Shown: positions 46,305 through 58,320, numbered from the stretch's first letter. The stretch: DNA of 64,000 nt from Leclercia adecarboxylata (GCA_901472455.1 LR590464.1:2170001-2234000); one strand, 5' to 3'. Numbers and translations: made by a program. Notes: generated by a model not told the origin, from the sequence alone.

Positions 46305-47074
46305 TGGCACTTGTTGATCAGGCGGCGAAGCTGGCGCCAGGTGGCAGGGTCCGCCTGGTCGAAGTGGATGCCTCAGAGTTCAGCGGCGGGATCCACCGCT
46401 TTCACTACAGCCCGTTTCCCCATTCACCTGCCGAGATAGACGCGGCGAACGGCGACGAGGCCAGGCTGGGGCCGAAGCCCATCATCTGGGATGGCAACGC
46501 CTACGAGTTCTGGCCCTTCCAGATTGCCGACCTGGCGCTTTCAACGGATCAGGCCGCCGAGCCAAAGCTCAGCGTGTCTAACCTCGACGGCCATATCACT
46601 GCGCTGTGTCTCCAGTTTAAAGACATGGTGAATGCAAAGGTAAGCATCATTGACACCTACGCGGTTTACCTGGATGCGGTGAACTTCCCGGGCGGTGTTA
46701 ATCCGACAGCAGACCCGACGATGTTCTCCCTACAGACCTTCTGGCTGGACACCAAAACCTCTGAAGATGACGAGATGGTGTCCTGGTCGCTCAGTAGCCC
46801 GGCAGACCTGCAGAACCTGGTTATACCCACCCGGCAGATCACCTCTCTCTGCGAATGGGCACTGCGCGGACAATACCGCAGCGGTGACGGCTGCACCTAC
46901 AACGGCACGGCATATTTCGATGCGAAGGGTAATGCGGTAGCTGACCCGGCGTTTGATGTATGCGGGGGTTGCCTCAGTGACTGCCGCAAGCGTTTCGGCG
47001 CCGGGCTGGCAGAACCGAACACTGCCGTTCTTGATTTCGGCGGCTACCCGGCGACAGTTCTCTTCACCCGATAA
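46304..47074 (+). CDS. Minor tail protein L-like (iron-sulfur tail-tip protein)
   Basis: 256 residues. Lambda L family. The C-terminal cysteines CEWALRG, GDGCTYNG and CGGCLSDCRKRFG include the set that binds a [4Fe-4S] cluster in lambda L. Ends YPATVLFTR. Confidence 0.9.
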   Translation: MALVDQAAKLAPGGRVRLVEVDASEFSGGIHRFHYSPFPHSPAEIDAANGDEARLGPKPIIWDGNAYEFWPFQIADLALSTDQAAEPKLSVSNLDGHITALCLQFKDMVNAKVSIIDTYAVYLDAVNFPGGVNPTADPTMFSLQTFWLDTKTSEDDEMVSWSLSSPADLQNLVIPTRQITSLCEWALRGQYRSGDGCTYNGTAYFDAKGNAVADPAFDVCGGCLSDCRKRFGAGLAEPNTAVLDFGGYPATVLFTR

Positions 47075-47086
47075 CCGGATATACCC

Positions 47087-47818
47087 ATGAACAAAATCAT
47101 TATGACGGCGATCCGGGCGCATGCGCTGGAGGAATCCCCACGCGAGTGCTGCGGCTTCGTCATTCAGTCAGGACGGCGCCAGCTCTACATCCCGGTGCCG
47201 AACAGCCACGAAAACCCGACCGAGCATTTCAGAATCGATGGTCTGCACTGGGCGAACGCCGAGGACGCAGGAACCATTATCCGCGTCATTCACTCCCACC
47301 CGGGCGATGGCGCACGACCTATTCCGTCTGACCTCGATCGCCAGCAGTGTAATAACTCTGGTGTGGTCTGGGGCATTTACGCGCCGGACTGCGATGAATA
47401 CGCAGAGATAACACCGGACGCCATCCCGCTGATTGGCCGCCCGTTCCTCCTTGGCTCGCACGACTGCTGGGGCCTGGTCATGGACTGGCACGCCATACAG
47501 GGCGTCACGCTGAACGATTTCCGTGTGGATTATCCGTGGTGGGAAAGCCAGTATCCCGACAACCTCTATTTCGATAACTGGGAGTGTGAGGGGTTTGTCG
47601 AATGCGACCCCGCGCCCGGGTGCATGGTGATCATGCAGGTCGAGTCGGACAAGTGGAACCACGCGGGGATCATCACCGAAGAGGGCGAGCTGCTGCACCA
47701 CCTGTACGGCCAGCCATCCTGCATCACGCCTTATGCCCGTGGATATTTTAAAGACCGGACGATGATCTGCGTTCGGCACAAAGACCTGCCGCAGGAGATT
47801 AAGCCATGGCGCGCTTAA
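47087..47818 (+). CDS. Tail assembly protein K-like, JAMM plus NlpC/P60 peptidase
   Basis: 243 residues. N-terminal JAMM metalloprotease-like domain (ESPRECCGFVI, VIHSHPGDGARPIPSDLD) and C-terminal NlpC/P60 domain with catalytic Cys in GSHDCWGLVMDWH and His in KWNHAGIITEEG. Needed for tail-tip assembly and possibly for crossing peptidoglycan. Overlaps the next gene by 13 bases. Confidence 0.9.
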   Translation: MNKIIMTAIRAHALEESPRECCGFVIQSGRRQLYIPVPNSHENPTEHFRIDGLHWANAEDAGTIIRVIHSHPGDGARPIPSDLDRQQCNNSGVVWGIYAPDCDEYAEITPDAIPLIGRPFLLGSHDCWGLVMDWHAIQGVTLNDFRVDYPWWESQYPDNLYFDNWECEGFVECDPAPGCMVIMQVESDKWNHAGIITEEGELLHHLYGQPSCITPYARGYFKDRTMICVRHKDLPQEIKPWRA

Positions 47819-48399
47819 CCACGATTCGATTGTATGGCGCGCTGGGTGCCCGGTTTGGCCGCGTTCACCGGCTGGCGGTGCGGACGTCAGCGGAAGCGGT
47901 AAAGGCGCTGTGCATTAACCTAGACGGGCTGGAAAGCTTTCTCATGAATGCCAAAAAAAACGGCATGACGTTCGCGGTGTTTCGCGGCAGACGCAACATC
48001 GGCGAACAGGATTTCAAGGAGTTGGGTGGTGACAGTGATATCCGCATCGCGCCTGTGCTTGAAGGGGCGAAAAAGGCAGGTTTATTCCAGACGATCCTTG
48101 GCGCAGTGATGGTAGTGGCGGGCATCGTAGTGTCTGGCCTCTCTGCTGGCTGGGCCAGTCCGGTCGGTAGCGCCATGATTTCTGCTGGTATCGGCATGGC
48201 TGCGGGCGGTATCTACCAGATGCTCTCGCCGCAGCCCAAAGGCCTTCAGGGGCGTGATGACCCCGACAATAAGCCCAGCTATGCCTTCGGCGGCGCAGTG
48301 AACACCCTGGCGATGGGCAACCCGGTCGCGCTGCTGTATGGCGAGCGCGAAATTGGCGGCGCCATAATCAGTGCGGGGATCGTGGCCGAGGACATCTGA
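47806..48399 (+). CDS. Tail assembly protein I-like
   Basis: 197 residues. N-terminal ubiquitin-like part (TTIRLYGALGARFGRVHRLA), then a glycine-rich hydrophobic middle (FQTILGAVMVVAGIVVSGLS) and a C-terminal NPVALLYGEREIGGAIISAG. Lambda I family. Confidence 0.85.
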   Translation: MARLTTIRLYGALGARFGRVHRLAVRTSAEAVKALCINLDGLESFLMNAKKNGMTFAVFRGRRNIGEQDFKELGGDSDIRIAPVLEGAKKAGLFQTILGAVMVVAGIVVSGLSAGWASPVGSAMISAGIGMAAGGIYQMLSPQPKGLQGRDDPDNKPSYAFGGAVNTLAMGNPVALLYGEREIGGAIISAGIVAEDI

Positions 48400-48420
48400 A
48401 AATTTCTTACTCTTCAATTA

Positions 48421-48443
48421 GCACCCAATCGGGTGCTTTTTTA
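48421..48443 (+). terminator. Terminator before J
   Basis: GCACCC-AATC-GGGTGC followed by TTTTTTATG. Confidence 0.75.
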
Positions 48444-48453
48444 TGGATGCAAT

Positions 48454-51400
48454 ATGGCAACGATTACTGGTGCAAAAGGCGGCAGTCAGAAGCAGCACAC
48501 GCCTGTTGAACAACCCGATTCCGCGCAGTCGATGGCGCGCTGCCGTATGCTGCTGGCGCTCGGTGAAGGCGAGTTTGCTGGTGGACTGGATGCTACCCGG
48601 ATCTTCCTTGACGGCACGCCGCTGGGCAACGCCGACGGCTCGATGAACTTCGAGAATGTCTCCTGGGACTTTCGTCCGGGCACGCAGACGCAGTCGCCGA
48701 TCCCCGGGTTCCCCGCCGTAGAGAACGAGACCAGCATTGGTGTGTCGCTGACGAAGGTCACTCCCTGGACCCGGGCCATCAGTAATACCCAGATTGACGC
48801 AGTGCTGGTGCGTATCGGCATTACCGGTCTGCAGCAGCAGGAAAATGATGGCGATATCGTCGGCACTTCCGTCACTTATCATATCGATGTGGCGGTAGAT
48901 GGCGGGGCATACAGCACCGTGCTCACCAAAACCGTAACCGAAAAGCTCAGCTCGCTGTACGAGCTGACCCACCGCATCAATCTGCCGAAGGCAAACACCC
49001 GGCTGGCAGATCCGCGTAGTTCGTGATACCGCCGACAGCACCAGCCAGATGCTACAGAACAAAACGCAGGTGCAGGCAATCACGGAGGTGATCGACGCGC
49101 GCCTGCGCTATCCACATACCGCGCTGCTGTATGTGTCGTTCAACGCAAAATCCTTCAACAACATCCCGAAAATATCCTGCAAGCCGAGAGGGCGGATTAT
49201 CCGCATCCCGCAGAATTATGATCCGGTTAGTCGGGTTTATAACGGCACCTGGGATGGGACATTTAAATGGGGGCTGGTCGAATAACCCGGCGTGGATCTG
49301 GTTCGATGTACTCACGGAGCCGCGCTTTGGCCTGGGTCGTAGGGTAACGGCAGACATGCTGGATAAGTGGGAGCTGTACCGCATAGCCCAGCGCTGTGAC
49401 CAGAAGGTACCCGATGGTAAGGGCGGCACCGGTACCGAGCCGCGCTTCCTGTTTGACGTCTATATCCAGTCGCAGGCCGATGCCTGGCAGGTGATTAAGG
49501 ATATCGCCGCTGGCTTCAACGGTATGACGTTCTGGGGCAACAACATGTTCAATGTTATTTCGGACATGCCAGCGGACACGACGAAGCTGCAGATCCTCAC
49601 TCGCGCCTCGGTCGTCGGAAAGCCGAACTATTCCAGCGGCAGCGAGAAGAACCGCTACAGTTCGGCGCTGATTAACTTCAGCGACCCGGATAACCACTAT
49701 CAGGATCGCACCACTGCGGTGATGTTTCCTGACCTAGTTAAGCAGTTCAAATTCAAGCAGACGCAGCTGACTGCCATTGGCTGTACGCGTGAGAGTGAGG
49801 CGCAGCGTCGAGGGGGATGGGCGGTGTATTCCAACTATCTCGATCGCCTGATCACGCTGCAAACCGGGCTGGATGGCTTTGCCTATGTTCCCGGCACCGT
49901 GTTCGCTTTTGCGGATGAACGCTTTTCCGGGCGAGTGTATGGTGGGCGCGTTGTGAGTTACAACGCCGGGCTTAAAGCCGTTACAACCGATCGCGGGACC
50001 AGCGCCGTCCCGGGCGACACGCTGATGATCCGCACACAGGGCGGCATTGTGGAAAACCGGGTCATTCAGGCGGTCAACGGCACGCAGTTAATCCTGGCCA
50101 CGGCGTTTTCCTCTGCACCAGCGCCAGATGCCGTTTTCGTTATCGATGCCGGACAGCTGCGCCTGCAGTATTTTCGTGTGATGAACCTGACATTCAACGA
50201 CGAGGAGAACACCTACACCATTACAGGTGCGGAATACAACGCCTCGAAATATGACGCTGTCGATAACAATGCGCGCCTGGACATCCCGCCTGTCAGCCTG
50301 ATCCCTACGGGTGTTTGTCTCTCAGCCAGGAAATGTCGTGGTATCGAGCTACGATTCAGTGAGACAGGGGCAGCGCATTTGCCACGCTGACGGCCTCCTG
50401 GGACGCGCCACTGGATAAAGCCGGGAAAACCTCAGGCAGACGTGATCGCCTACCAGGCACAGTGGCGCCGGGGGTGACAGTGAGTGGGTTAACGTACCGC
50501 AAACCGGGCTGCGCAATATCGAAGTGCCGGGGATCTACGAAGGTGATTACCTGGTGCGCGTCAGGGCGATTAACGCTGGCGGTGCATCCAGTCTGTGGGC
50601 CACCTCAGTGCTGACGCATCTCAGGGGCCGGGCCGGTGATGTGCCAAAGCCCGCCAATTTCCGTACCACACCGTTGCTCTGGGGCGTACAGCTGGACTGG
50701 GATTTCCCGGCTGGTACCGGCGATACCTTACAGACCGGAGATCCAGTATTCCACTGCATCGACCGGCACAAATCCGCTTCTGCTGGCCGGGGTACCCTAT
50801 CCGCAGCATGTTTATCAGCAGCTGGGCCTGAAAGCCGGGGTGGGATTCTGGTACCGTGCGCGGCTTGTCGATCGCACCGGCAATAAGTCGGCATGGACAG
50901 ACTTCATTCAGGGCAGCAGCAGTTCGGTTGCAGCTGATTACCTGGTGGATATCGACAACCAGATCAAACAGACAGACGCGTATAAGGAACTCACCGCGGA
51001 TATCGCCGATCTCAGCGACGATATTCAGTCAGCGCGCGACGACATCAGCAAAGTCACGACAGAGTCGGCGGCAACCAAAGCGGGCCTGGCACAGGAGGTC
51101 ACGGACCGTAAGAAAGCCATCACCGACGAGGCAACGGCGCGCGCCCAGGCGCTGCTGACCGAAAAGAACGCGCGCGTCGCGGATATCAGCAACGTCAATC
51201 AGACGATCCAGACCACCACCGAGTCGCTGGCGCAGCAGATTGGGCAGATTTCTGCTGGCACCGGCTCGCAGTTCGACCCGGCCAAAATCTGGTACTTCGA
51301 TTCGACAGCAGAGGGCTGGACTGGGAACGGGACCCCGACAATCGTTGACGGGTGGATACGACCTGCGAACCATGCCACCGATCCGTGGGTGGCATCGCCG

Positions 51401-53394
51401 GGATCACTGGCTATCAACTCCTCATCCTATCGCTTCGTTAAACTGCGCATCAGGAAGTTTGGGGCGCCGGGCTGGGCGGGGCAGCTGCGGTGGCGGGGTA
51501 CCGGTGGCTTCAACGACACCAATATGGTCACCGTCGCCGAGCCTGCTTATGACGCGAACGGGATCGCCACGCTGGAGTTCGACAATATCCCCTGGCTGAC
51601 TGAAACCACGATGAATCAGTTCAGGCTGGATCTGTCCACCAGGCAGGATGCGACGAATTATTTCCTGATTGACTGGGTGGCGCTCGGACGGCCTACGCCC
51701 GGCGCAGGTATGGCGGCGCTGCAGGCGGAAACGACAGCCCGTGTTGCTGGCGACCAGGCGGAAGCCACAGCGCGAGAAACGCTGGCGACGCAGATCCGGG
51801 GAGGTTATACCGGTGATGACCCGTCGAAGCTGGCCTCGGGCTTGCTCTACACCGAACGCCAGGCGCGCATCACGGCGCAGGAAGCGGAGGTGACAGCCCG
51901 GACGGCGCTGGAAGCGACCGTTAATGCCAACAAAGCCAGCGTGACGCAGGAGCTGGCAACGCTGACGACTGAGCAGGAGGCGCAGGCCACTACGTTGTCA
52001 GGCCTGCAGACCACTGTCGGGAAAAATACCGGCGATATCACGCGCATCGATAAAGCCGTCGCTGATAACAACAAGGCTCAGACTACCGCGCTGGCTGCGG
52101 TTAAGGCGACAACTGACAAGAACACGGCTGACATCAGCACGGAAACCACGGCCCGTACGGATGGTGACTCTGCGCTGGGGCGTCGTATCGACAGCCTGAA
52201 AGTGGATGTGGACGGTAACACGGCCAGCCGCGACGCCGGTATCGTCGGCAACGTCACCAATGCTCTCGCCAACTTCATGGCTTTCTCTGATCAGCGCGTC
52301 ACGTTTGCCGTTGGCGAAACAAAAACGCAGGCCGATATCACCGAGACCCGGAAGGCCGCCGCGGATGCCACAAGCGCTGTAGCTGAGCAGGTCACGACGC
52401 TTAAGGCCACAGTTGAGCAAAACGGCCAGACTAACGCCGCAGCCATCACGCGCATTGATAAAGCCGTTACTGATTTATCAAGCGCAACGGCCATCAGTAT
52501 TCAGCAGGTCACGGCAGCAATTGGCGATACCAATGCCAGTGTGCAGATGACCAGCGAGGCTGTTGCTGATATCAACGGCAAGCTCTCGGCCCAGTGGGGC
52601 GTTAAAGTCCAGGTGGAGGCGAACGGTGTTAAACGCATCGCGGGTATTCAGCTGGGCATTGACGGTACAGGGGCCTCAAACTTCCTGATTTCTGCCGATA
52701 CGTTCGCGGTGTATAACCCAACGACGAACGGGCAGGAGCTGGTGTTTGCTTCGACCGGTGGCCAGATGTTCATGCGTTCGGTGTTCATCCAGGACGGTTC
52801 CATCGACAACGGCAGATCGGGAATTACATTCAGTCCAGCAACTGGGACGGGACCGGCAATGTCGGCTGGCATATCAATAAATCCGGATATGCCACGTTTA
52901 ACGGCGTTACCGTTCGCGGGACGATTTATGCCACCGACGGGAGTTTCAGAGGCAGGGTTGAAGCGACCAGTGGGAGCTTTAAGGGCACGGTTGAAGCGAC
53001 AAACTTCATTGGTGATGTGGCTAACGTTGGTGTGTCTTCAGATACTTACGTTTCAGGCGGAGGTGTGGCAACCAATACCATAACTTTCACTGACTCCTCC
53101 TCATCATCTCTGAATAAGTCAGCTCTGCTTGAGGCGATGATTACAGCGTCATCTATTCAAGGGGAAGGCCTGGTAAACATCACCCTCAACATTAACGGCG
53201 ATGTCCGTGACTTAGGCTCTGTCTACATTCCTGCGGGAACCGGTGGGCTTCGGATAACCGTTCGTCATGCTGTTCGAAACATTACGGCAAACGTGATTAC
53301 AGGGACGATTACGGTTACTGGTACCGGGACGGCAAGTAAGCGTATTGCCGCTCCGACACTGACCATTACGCGCGGTACCGGCTCATTCTCCTAA
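48454..53394 (+). CDS. J: Host-specificity protein J (central tail fibre)
   Basis: About 1640 residues once some seven frameshifts (near 49010, 49270, 50320, 50400, 50480, 50750, 52830) are corrected. Conserved N-terminal hub (MATITGAKGGSQKQHTPVEQ ... NTQIDAVLVRIGITGLQQQE), FNN-type core NNPAWIWFDVLTEPRFGLGR, fibronectin-like middle, a long helical stalk of repeats rich in TTEQEAQATTLSGLQTTVGK, then the DUF1983-like end (QWGVKVQVEANGVKRIAGIQ) and a C-terminal receptor-binding tip ending ITRGTGSFS. The tip decides the host receptor. Confidence 0.9.
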
Positions 53395-53417
53395 TCTCCA
53401 CAACCTCAGAACTTCCA

Positions 53418-53441
53418 ACCCAGCTCCGGCTGGGTTTTTTA
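53418..53441 (+). terminator. Terminator after J
   Basis: AACCCAGC-TCC-GGCTGGGTT followed by TTTTATTTT. Confidence 0.8.
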
Positions 53442-53458
53442 TTTTAAGGACATCACGA

Positions 53459-55120
53459 ATGGCCACACTTGATGACGATTTGGCGAAAGCCGTCACAGAA
53501 GGGTTTCGCCTGGCGCAAGGCAGTATCATCAACCAGGACCTGATTTTATCGGGTACCGGCGACGTCACCGTAACCCTGGCAGACGGCTCGAAAAAGACGG
53601 GTCCCAGCTGGACGAAACTGATCGCTCAGGCGGGTGCGGCAGGTGCCAGCGCCGCTGCAGCTGCAGCATCAGAGAAAAATGCAAAGACCTCTGAGACGAA
53701 CGCGAACTCTTCTAAGACCGCAGCAGCAAGCAGCGCTTCAGCAGCCAAGACCAGCGAAACAAATGCCAAAACCTCTGAAACGAACGCAAAAACGTCTGAG
53801 ACGAATGCCAAAACGTCTGAGAACAACGCATCCGCCAGCGCCAGTAGCGCCGCAGCATCACTGGCCGCCGCGCAGAAACTGACGTCTGTACCCTATGAGG
53901 AGTCCCCGTTCCCTGATGTTTGGGCACCGCTCAATGATGACCTGCGCCTGCTGGCTGGGTTTGCGCCTTATGACCGGCTGACGATTTCCGGCCAAGTGCT
54001 GGAACTGCCGACAAAGTCACTAACGTTTAGTCGGGCAACTATGGCGACTTATATTGATAAATCCGGGGTGCTTAGAACAGCAGCAATTAACGAGCCCGCG
54101 TTTTGAGAAGGAGGGTTTATTAATTGAAGGGCAGAGCACTAATTTAGCGATTTATTCATCACCGACTCAGGATTATTCCAGTTACTTTCGTAGTGGCGCA
54201 AACAATACACGAACGTTTAAACCCGAGGGTGGCGTTCTGCTTACCACATTAACGGATACAGGTACCTGGTGGGAGCAGAATATAAATGTGGCTAATTATG
54301 ACCCAACAAAGCCAGCGTCCGTGTCCTGTTATTTAGAATTCCCCGCAGCCGCCAAGGTTAGAGTAATGCTTATGCGCTACTCCAGCGAGGGCGATATTGC
54401 GGCAGCGTCCATCACAGCAGCGCCTGGTGTCAATAAAGTTTCAGTGCCTGTTCTGGGTGGGGCTGTAAACCAACGACTGGGCTTGCGAATTACGGTTGAT
54501 GCCGGAACACCCGTTAGCAGTGTGATTTTCATTGACCGCATGCAAATTGAGGAATCCGCTCAGGCGACATCTTACATTCCTACCAACGGGGCTGCGGCAA
54601 CCAGGGCGGCCGATGCGTGTACGCTCCAGAGGGCGGGGAATGATAACTATTACGCTCCGTTTTCATTTAGCGTATCAGTTCACGCCAACGGTGCATCATT
54701 TGTAGGCGCTGATGCGAATACCCGCCGTTGTATCCTGGCCCATTTATCCATCGAAGAGTGAATGGATCATTAGTTACATTAATAACAATGCGGGTCCACT
54801 TGGAAAGGTCGCAGCTACTTACGGTTCGGGCAACGCCATGACAAGCAATCTCGTAGTTGATGATGGGGCACAGCACGTGGTGACGTTCTCAACAGACTTG
54901 ACCACAAATAAGGTCGCTGTAGATGGTGATATTGCAAGCGTCGCGGCATCTGGCAAGACCCATTCCGAACCCAACCGAGTCGGACCTATATAAGGTTATT
55001 TATCTGGGTGCAAGCTCGGGTTCTCCGGGCGGAGGTGTAAGAATGCTGAACGGGCATCTACGCAACCTCCGCATCTGGCACCGCGCACTTACCGATAATC
55101 AAATCAAAGGACTCCGCTAA
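53459..55120 (+). CDS. Side tail fibre with Ala/Ser/Thr-rich stalk and LamG-like tip
   Basis: About 550 residues after three frameshifts (near 54100, 54755, 54965). N-terminal MATLDDDLAKAVTEGFRLAQ, a stalk of repeated SETNAKT units, then a jelly-roll part (EKEGLLIEGQSTNLAIYSSP, VSVPVLGGAVNQRLGLRITV) and a concanavalin/LamG-like end (LRNLRIWHRALTDNQIKGLR). Lambda Stf-like start, different tip. Its stop overlaps the next start (TAATG). Confidence 0.8.
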
Positions 55121-55431
55121 TGAGAGACTTATACCTGCGCTTTAACGACGCCGACGAAATGCGCACGCAGTTAATCGCGGCGGGGGTTGTGGATAATGAG
55201 GGGCAGGGCATTTTATCTCACCCTGACATCAGCCTGGATATCGTCGGGGTTATCACTGTTCCTGCTGAAGTTATCAATCCCGGTGAAGAAAACGAAATCA
55301 TTAAGTACACCACCGAACCCGGCTATCACGTCAATTTGCGGGTCATGAATGACTCGCTCGATTTATCCGGGCTGAACGACTTTGTGGTTAAACCGAAAAC
55401 ACCGGCTCGCGTCTGGGGCGTAAGGAGTTAA
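55120..55431 (+). CDS. Tail-fibre-associated protein
   Basis: 103 residues, MRDLYLRFNDADEMRTQLIA ... VVKPKTPARVWGVRS, coupled to the fibre gene. Similar small proteins accompany tail fibres in Enterobacteriaceae phages; exact role unknown. Confidence 0.6.
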   Translation: MRDLYLRFNDADEMRTQLIAAGVVDNEGQGILSHPDISLDIVGVITVPAEVINPGEENEIIKYTTEPGYHVNLRVMNDSLDLSGLNDFVVKPKTPARVWGVRS

Positions 55432-55434
55432 ATC

Positions 55435-56300
55435 ATGGCAAACAGAAAAGACAGCATCACTCTGACCACTGCGGAGATTTCGGATCTGGGCACGGCCGCC
55501 AAAAAGGATGTTGGCGCAGCGAAGGGGCAGGTTATAACGGTGGGCGATACGCTGGGAATAGGTGATCCCGTCGTTACTGTCCCGACGTCAGCTCAGGAGA
55601 AGGGCGCTCATTACGCATATTATGACGGGAACACCGGGTATGGTGGCTCAGGCGTGGAACTCAAGCACGTTCTCAGGGCTTCATCTGCTGCAACAGGCGG
55701 CCTCTCAGTAATCAGGATGATCAATTACTTCAACCGGGACAGGAAGGTTGTAGGGGTTGCATGCTTTGGTGCGTCTGAAGAGTGGAGGGTTAATTTCTAT
55801 CACTCAGGGAATACAACCCCAGGCTGCCGATGGAACCTTAAAAGCAGCCTCGCCAGTCATCCGCCTGTTTCATGACGGGCCGGGCAGTCTGCAACGAAGA
55901 ATCTGAGGGGTGCGCAGTCGAGCGACTGGGCGTAGGGGAGTATCTGATAAGGGGCTGCATAGGGCTGAATTCAGATGCGGCCTGGGGTGGGGTTGATGGC
56001 GGGTTCGATATACCCAAAGACCGTAACCGGCAACCGCTTATCTGGCTGGATTATAAAGTTAACCCGGACGGCTCAGTGCTGGTAAAAACCTTTCACCGTA
56101 CCCACCCTGATGCTCCGGCGTTCGCCAGAAATGAGATCTCCGGGATTTCCGAAGGCGACCCGGTTGATATCCCGGTCGATCAGTTCGTCTCTGTCCGTGT
56201 GGAGATGCCGGTGGACAGCATCTGGAATCAGCGCCAGTTGGAGGCCTCGGCTGCTATGGCTGAAACAGTCCCAGAAGAACAGCCGGATGTTCAGCCGTAA
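55435..56300 (+). CDS. Second tail-tip protein
   Basis: About 287 residues after a shift near 55866. N-terminal part MANRKDSITLTTAEISDLGT with a GTAAKKDVG segment typical of fibre stalks; C-terminal part CNEESEGCAVERLGVGEYLI, WGGVDGGFDIPKDRNRQPLI, KTFHRTHPDAPAFARNEISG is a conserved host-recognition module in Salmonella/Enterobacter phages. Confidence 0.7.
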
Positions 56301-56337
56301 TTATCATCAGCTGTCTCAGCGAACAACTCAGGATAGA

Positions 56338-56362
56338 AAAAAAGCCCGCACGGGAGCGGGCA
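56338..56362 (-). terminator. Terminator at the end of the tail operon
   Basis: AGCCCGC-ACGGGA-GCGGGC with an A run before it; this gives a T run on the minus strand and so ends minus-strand transcription coming from the bluF side. Confidence 0.65.
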
Positions 56363-56541
56363 TAACTCCCTTAGCTTTGTTATTAATCCTGCGTTCATGA
56401 CGCAGGTAAGGAACATATCGGCAGCATTTGCCATTACTTTAACAGCGTATTTCAGAAAGTTAGACTGAAACAATTTCACAAGCGGAAATAGATAGCAGGT
56501 ACTGCTTATCCTGTCCGGCGCCCGGACGCAGTTCGTAAAGT

Positions 56542-56841
56542 TCAGGGGCAGAGCGCTAATCGCAGATGATGGCGAAGCGATTTGCCAAGCTTTATCAATG
56601 CAGCAACAGCTTCTCTTGTCCCTTTGGTTATCTCAAATTGCACAAGGCTACCGGTTTTCTGTAGCAACACCGTAGCTCTGCTTGAAACAGAGCTACAATA
56701 TGCAACATCAGATACTTTGAGTTTGACCAGATCACAGCCTCGAATCTTACTGTCCAAGCCCATATTGAACAGAGCCAAATCGTTTGTTTTACCTTCCAGT
56801 TCAAACCGGATACGGATCCCCCTGATTTGAGTTATCTATTC
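56542..56841 (-). pseudogene. Tyrosine recombinase remnant
   Basis: Reads IRIRFELEGKTNDLALFNMG, LDSKIRGCDLVKLKVSDVAY, ATVLLQKTGSLVQFEITKGT and then loses similarity. This is the box I part (Arg in KIRGCDLVKL) of a XerC-like integrase family; N-terminus, box II and the Tyr are missing. Its upstream end overlaps the stop of bluF. Confidence 0.7.
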
Positions 56842-58018
56842 ATTATTTAACTCGTTTGAGTCAGGCCAGAAGATCTTTAAATAACCATTTTTATCATATT
56901 TTGAAAAAAGATTGCCTTGGAAGCAAAATATCCCAGCGGATTCTAACCACATCCATTCTTCTGGTAGTTCGACGCCTGTTGCACAAATTCTTATCTCTAA
57001 AAGTTCACAGCAGCGAATTAAACTTTGTAGTATCGCCTGCTTAGAACCGTCTTTATGTATATTCTGGATCAGCTGAGGGTGTATTTTGAGCTTCTCCAGG
57101 CTGGAATTTCGAAAGAAAGAATAAACCTGCACTGCCCACACCAAAGTCATTAATGGCAACGCATAAACCGCAACTTTTGAGCATCTGCACTGAATGCGCG
57201 AACTCATCAATTTCAGGGATTATTTCGCTCTCTGAAAACTCAACAATGATTTGTTCGGGGTACAAGTTGCTGTCTCGAATGTAATCGAGCAATAGCTTGA
57301 TAGCATCAGGCACTCTTAGTAGGGTTAAAGGCAGGAGTGTTATTGATACTCTTTGTGAAGAGGTAATTAATTTCCCTGCGGTTTTTAATAAATCTCTCTT
57401 CGACTCCAAATCAAAAAGTAAATTATTAGCTGTTATTTTGTCTTTGTCTGATTTTGCACTCAGTACAAAAGAATGTATTTGGCCAGCCAAAGGGTCTATA
57501 ACTGCATGCATGTTTTCGATTATAGCTGGACTAACCGATGATACATCTATTTCATCAGATGAAAAAAACCAACTGAAACTATCAGGAAGTTCATAATAGC
57601 TATCAGTCTCAACTGAATCTATAAAAGTACGGAAAAACCTTAAGGCTCTGTCATTGTAAAGCAATTTATGCTGGGTTGTACCACGTTGAAGAACCCTGTC
57701 CAAGCACTCGTCTTTACTGAATAGCCTTATATCAATTAATTCCATGCCTGAGCGGCCAAATCGTCGATAAGGGGCATAATCGGATAAGAGTTTTACAATG
57801 TTAAAGTGAAGTTTATCCCGGCAAATCTTTTTATAGATTTGCATTACAGCTGCTTCCTCACCTTCCAGGAGCTGTAAGAAATGAATTCCATTGAAAAGTA
57901 AAACACCAGTTACCCCCGCACATTCATTTCGGTAATTAGCTTGATTGACCATGTCAATAATGGATTGAATTGGTGTATCAACTCGGAGGTGGCTTCGGTA
58001 GATGAGAGTGGTAAGCAT
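56836..58018 (-). CDS. bluF: BluF-type blue-light receptor (BLUF plus degenerate EAL domain)
   Basis: About 395 residues after correcting one shift near 57090. BLUF domain (1-95): MLTTLIYRSHLRVDTPIQSI with the flavin Tyr7, CAGVTGVLLFNGIHFLQLLE with the conserved Asn and Gln. EAL-like domain: PEQIIVEFSESEIIPEIDEF, GLCVAINDFGVGSAGLFFLS, PEEWMWLESAGIFCFQGNLF; the EAL catalytic motif itself is lost, as in E. coli BluF. E. coli BluF does not degrade c-di-GMP but binds the repressor BluR on illumination. Here the gene is prophage cargo, on the same strand as the dinI-like gene 115 bp upstream. Confidence 0.88.
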
Positions 58019-58132
58019 ACTTGCACACCTTGAAGGATTTTCTTATAAAGTAGCATGAGAAAAGTCATTTGTGCCATTTATTTGAAAAATTTATAAAAAG
58101 GTTGCGGTTACATTAAAATTGTCCATGGCGAT

Positions 58133-58320
58133 TCAATTCAACTTTTTCCGGTCACTTTTGCTGGCATCGCTGTTTAAGCCGTTCGCCTGCATTGGCTTAA
58201 CCTTCACTTCTGCAGTGGGAAAAATCCGGTGCACCCGCTTTGTTAACTCATTTAGAATTATTTCTCTGCACCTGTTAATCCTTCAACATTCTGTTTGTCG
58301 TACACCAACTCAACGAACAT
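58133..58320 (-). CDS. DinI-like SOS protein
   Basis: From ATG 58320, MFVELVYDKQNVEGLTGA, then after one base shift EIILNELTKRVHRIFPTAEV and KVKPMQANGLNSDASKSDRK, ending KKLN. This is the DinI-like prophage family, which normally runs about 20 residues longer, so a second shift may cut the C-terminus. GGAGG lies 5 bases before the ATG and a LexA box 39 bases before it. DinI proteins bind RecA filaments; the related Tum protein of phage 186 is an antirepressor. Confidence 0.75.
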
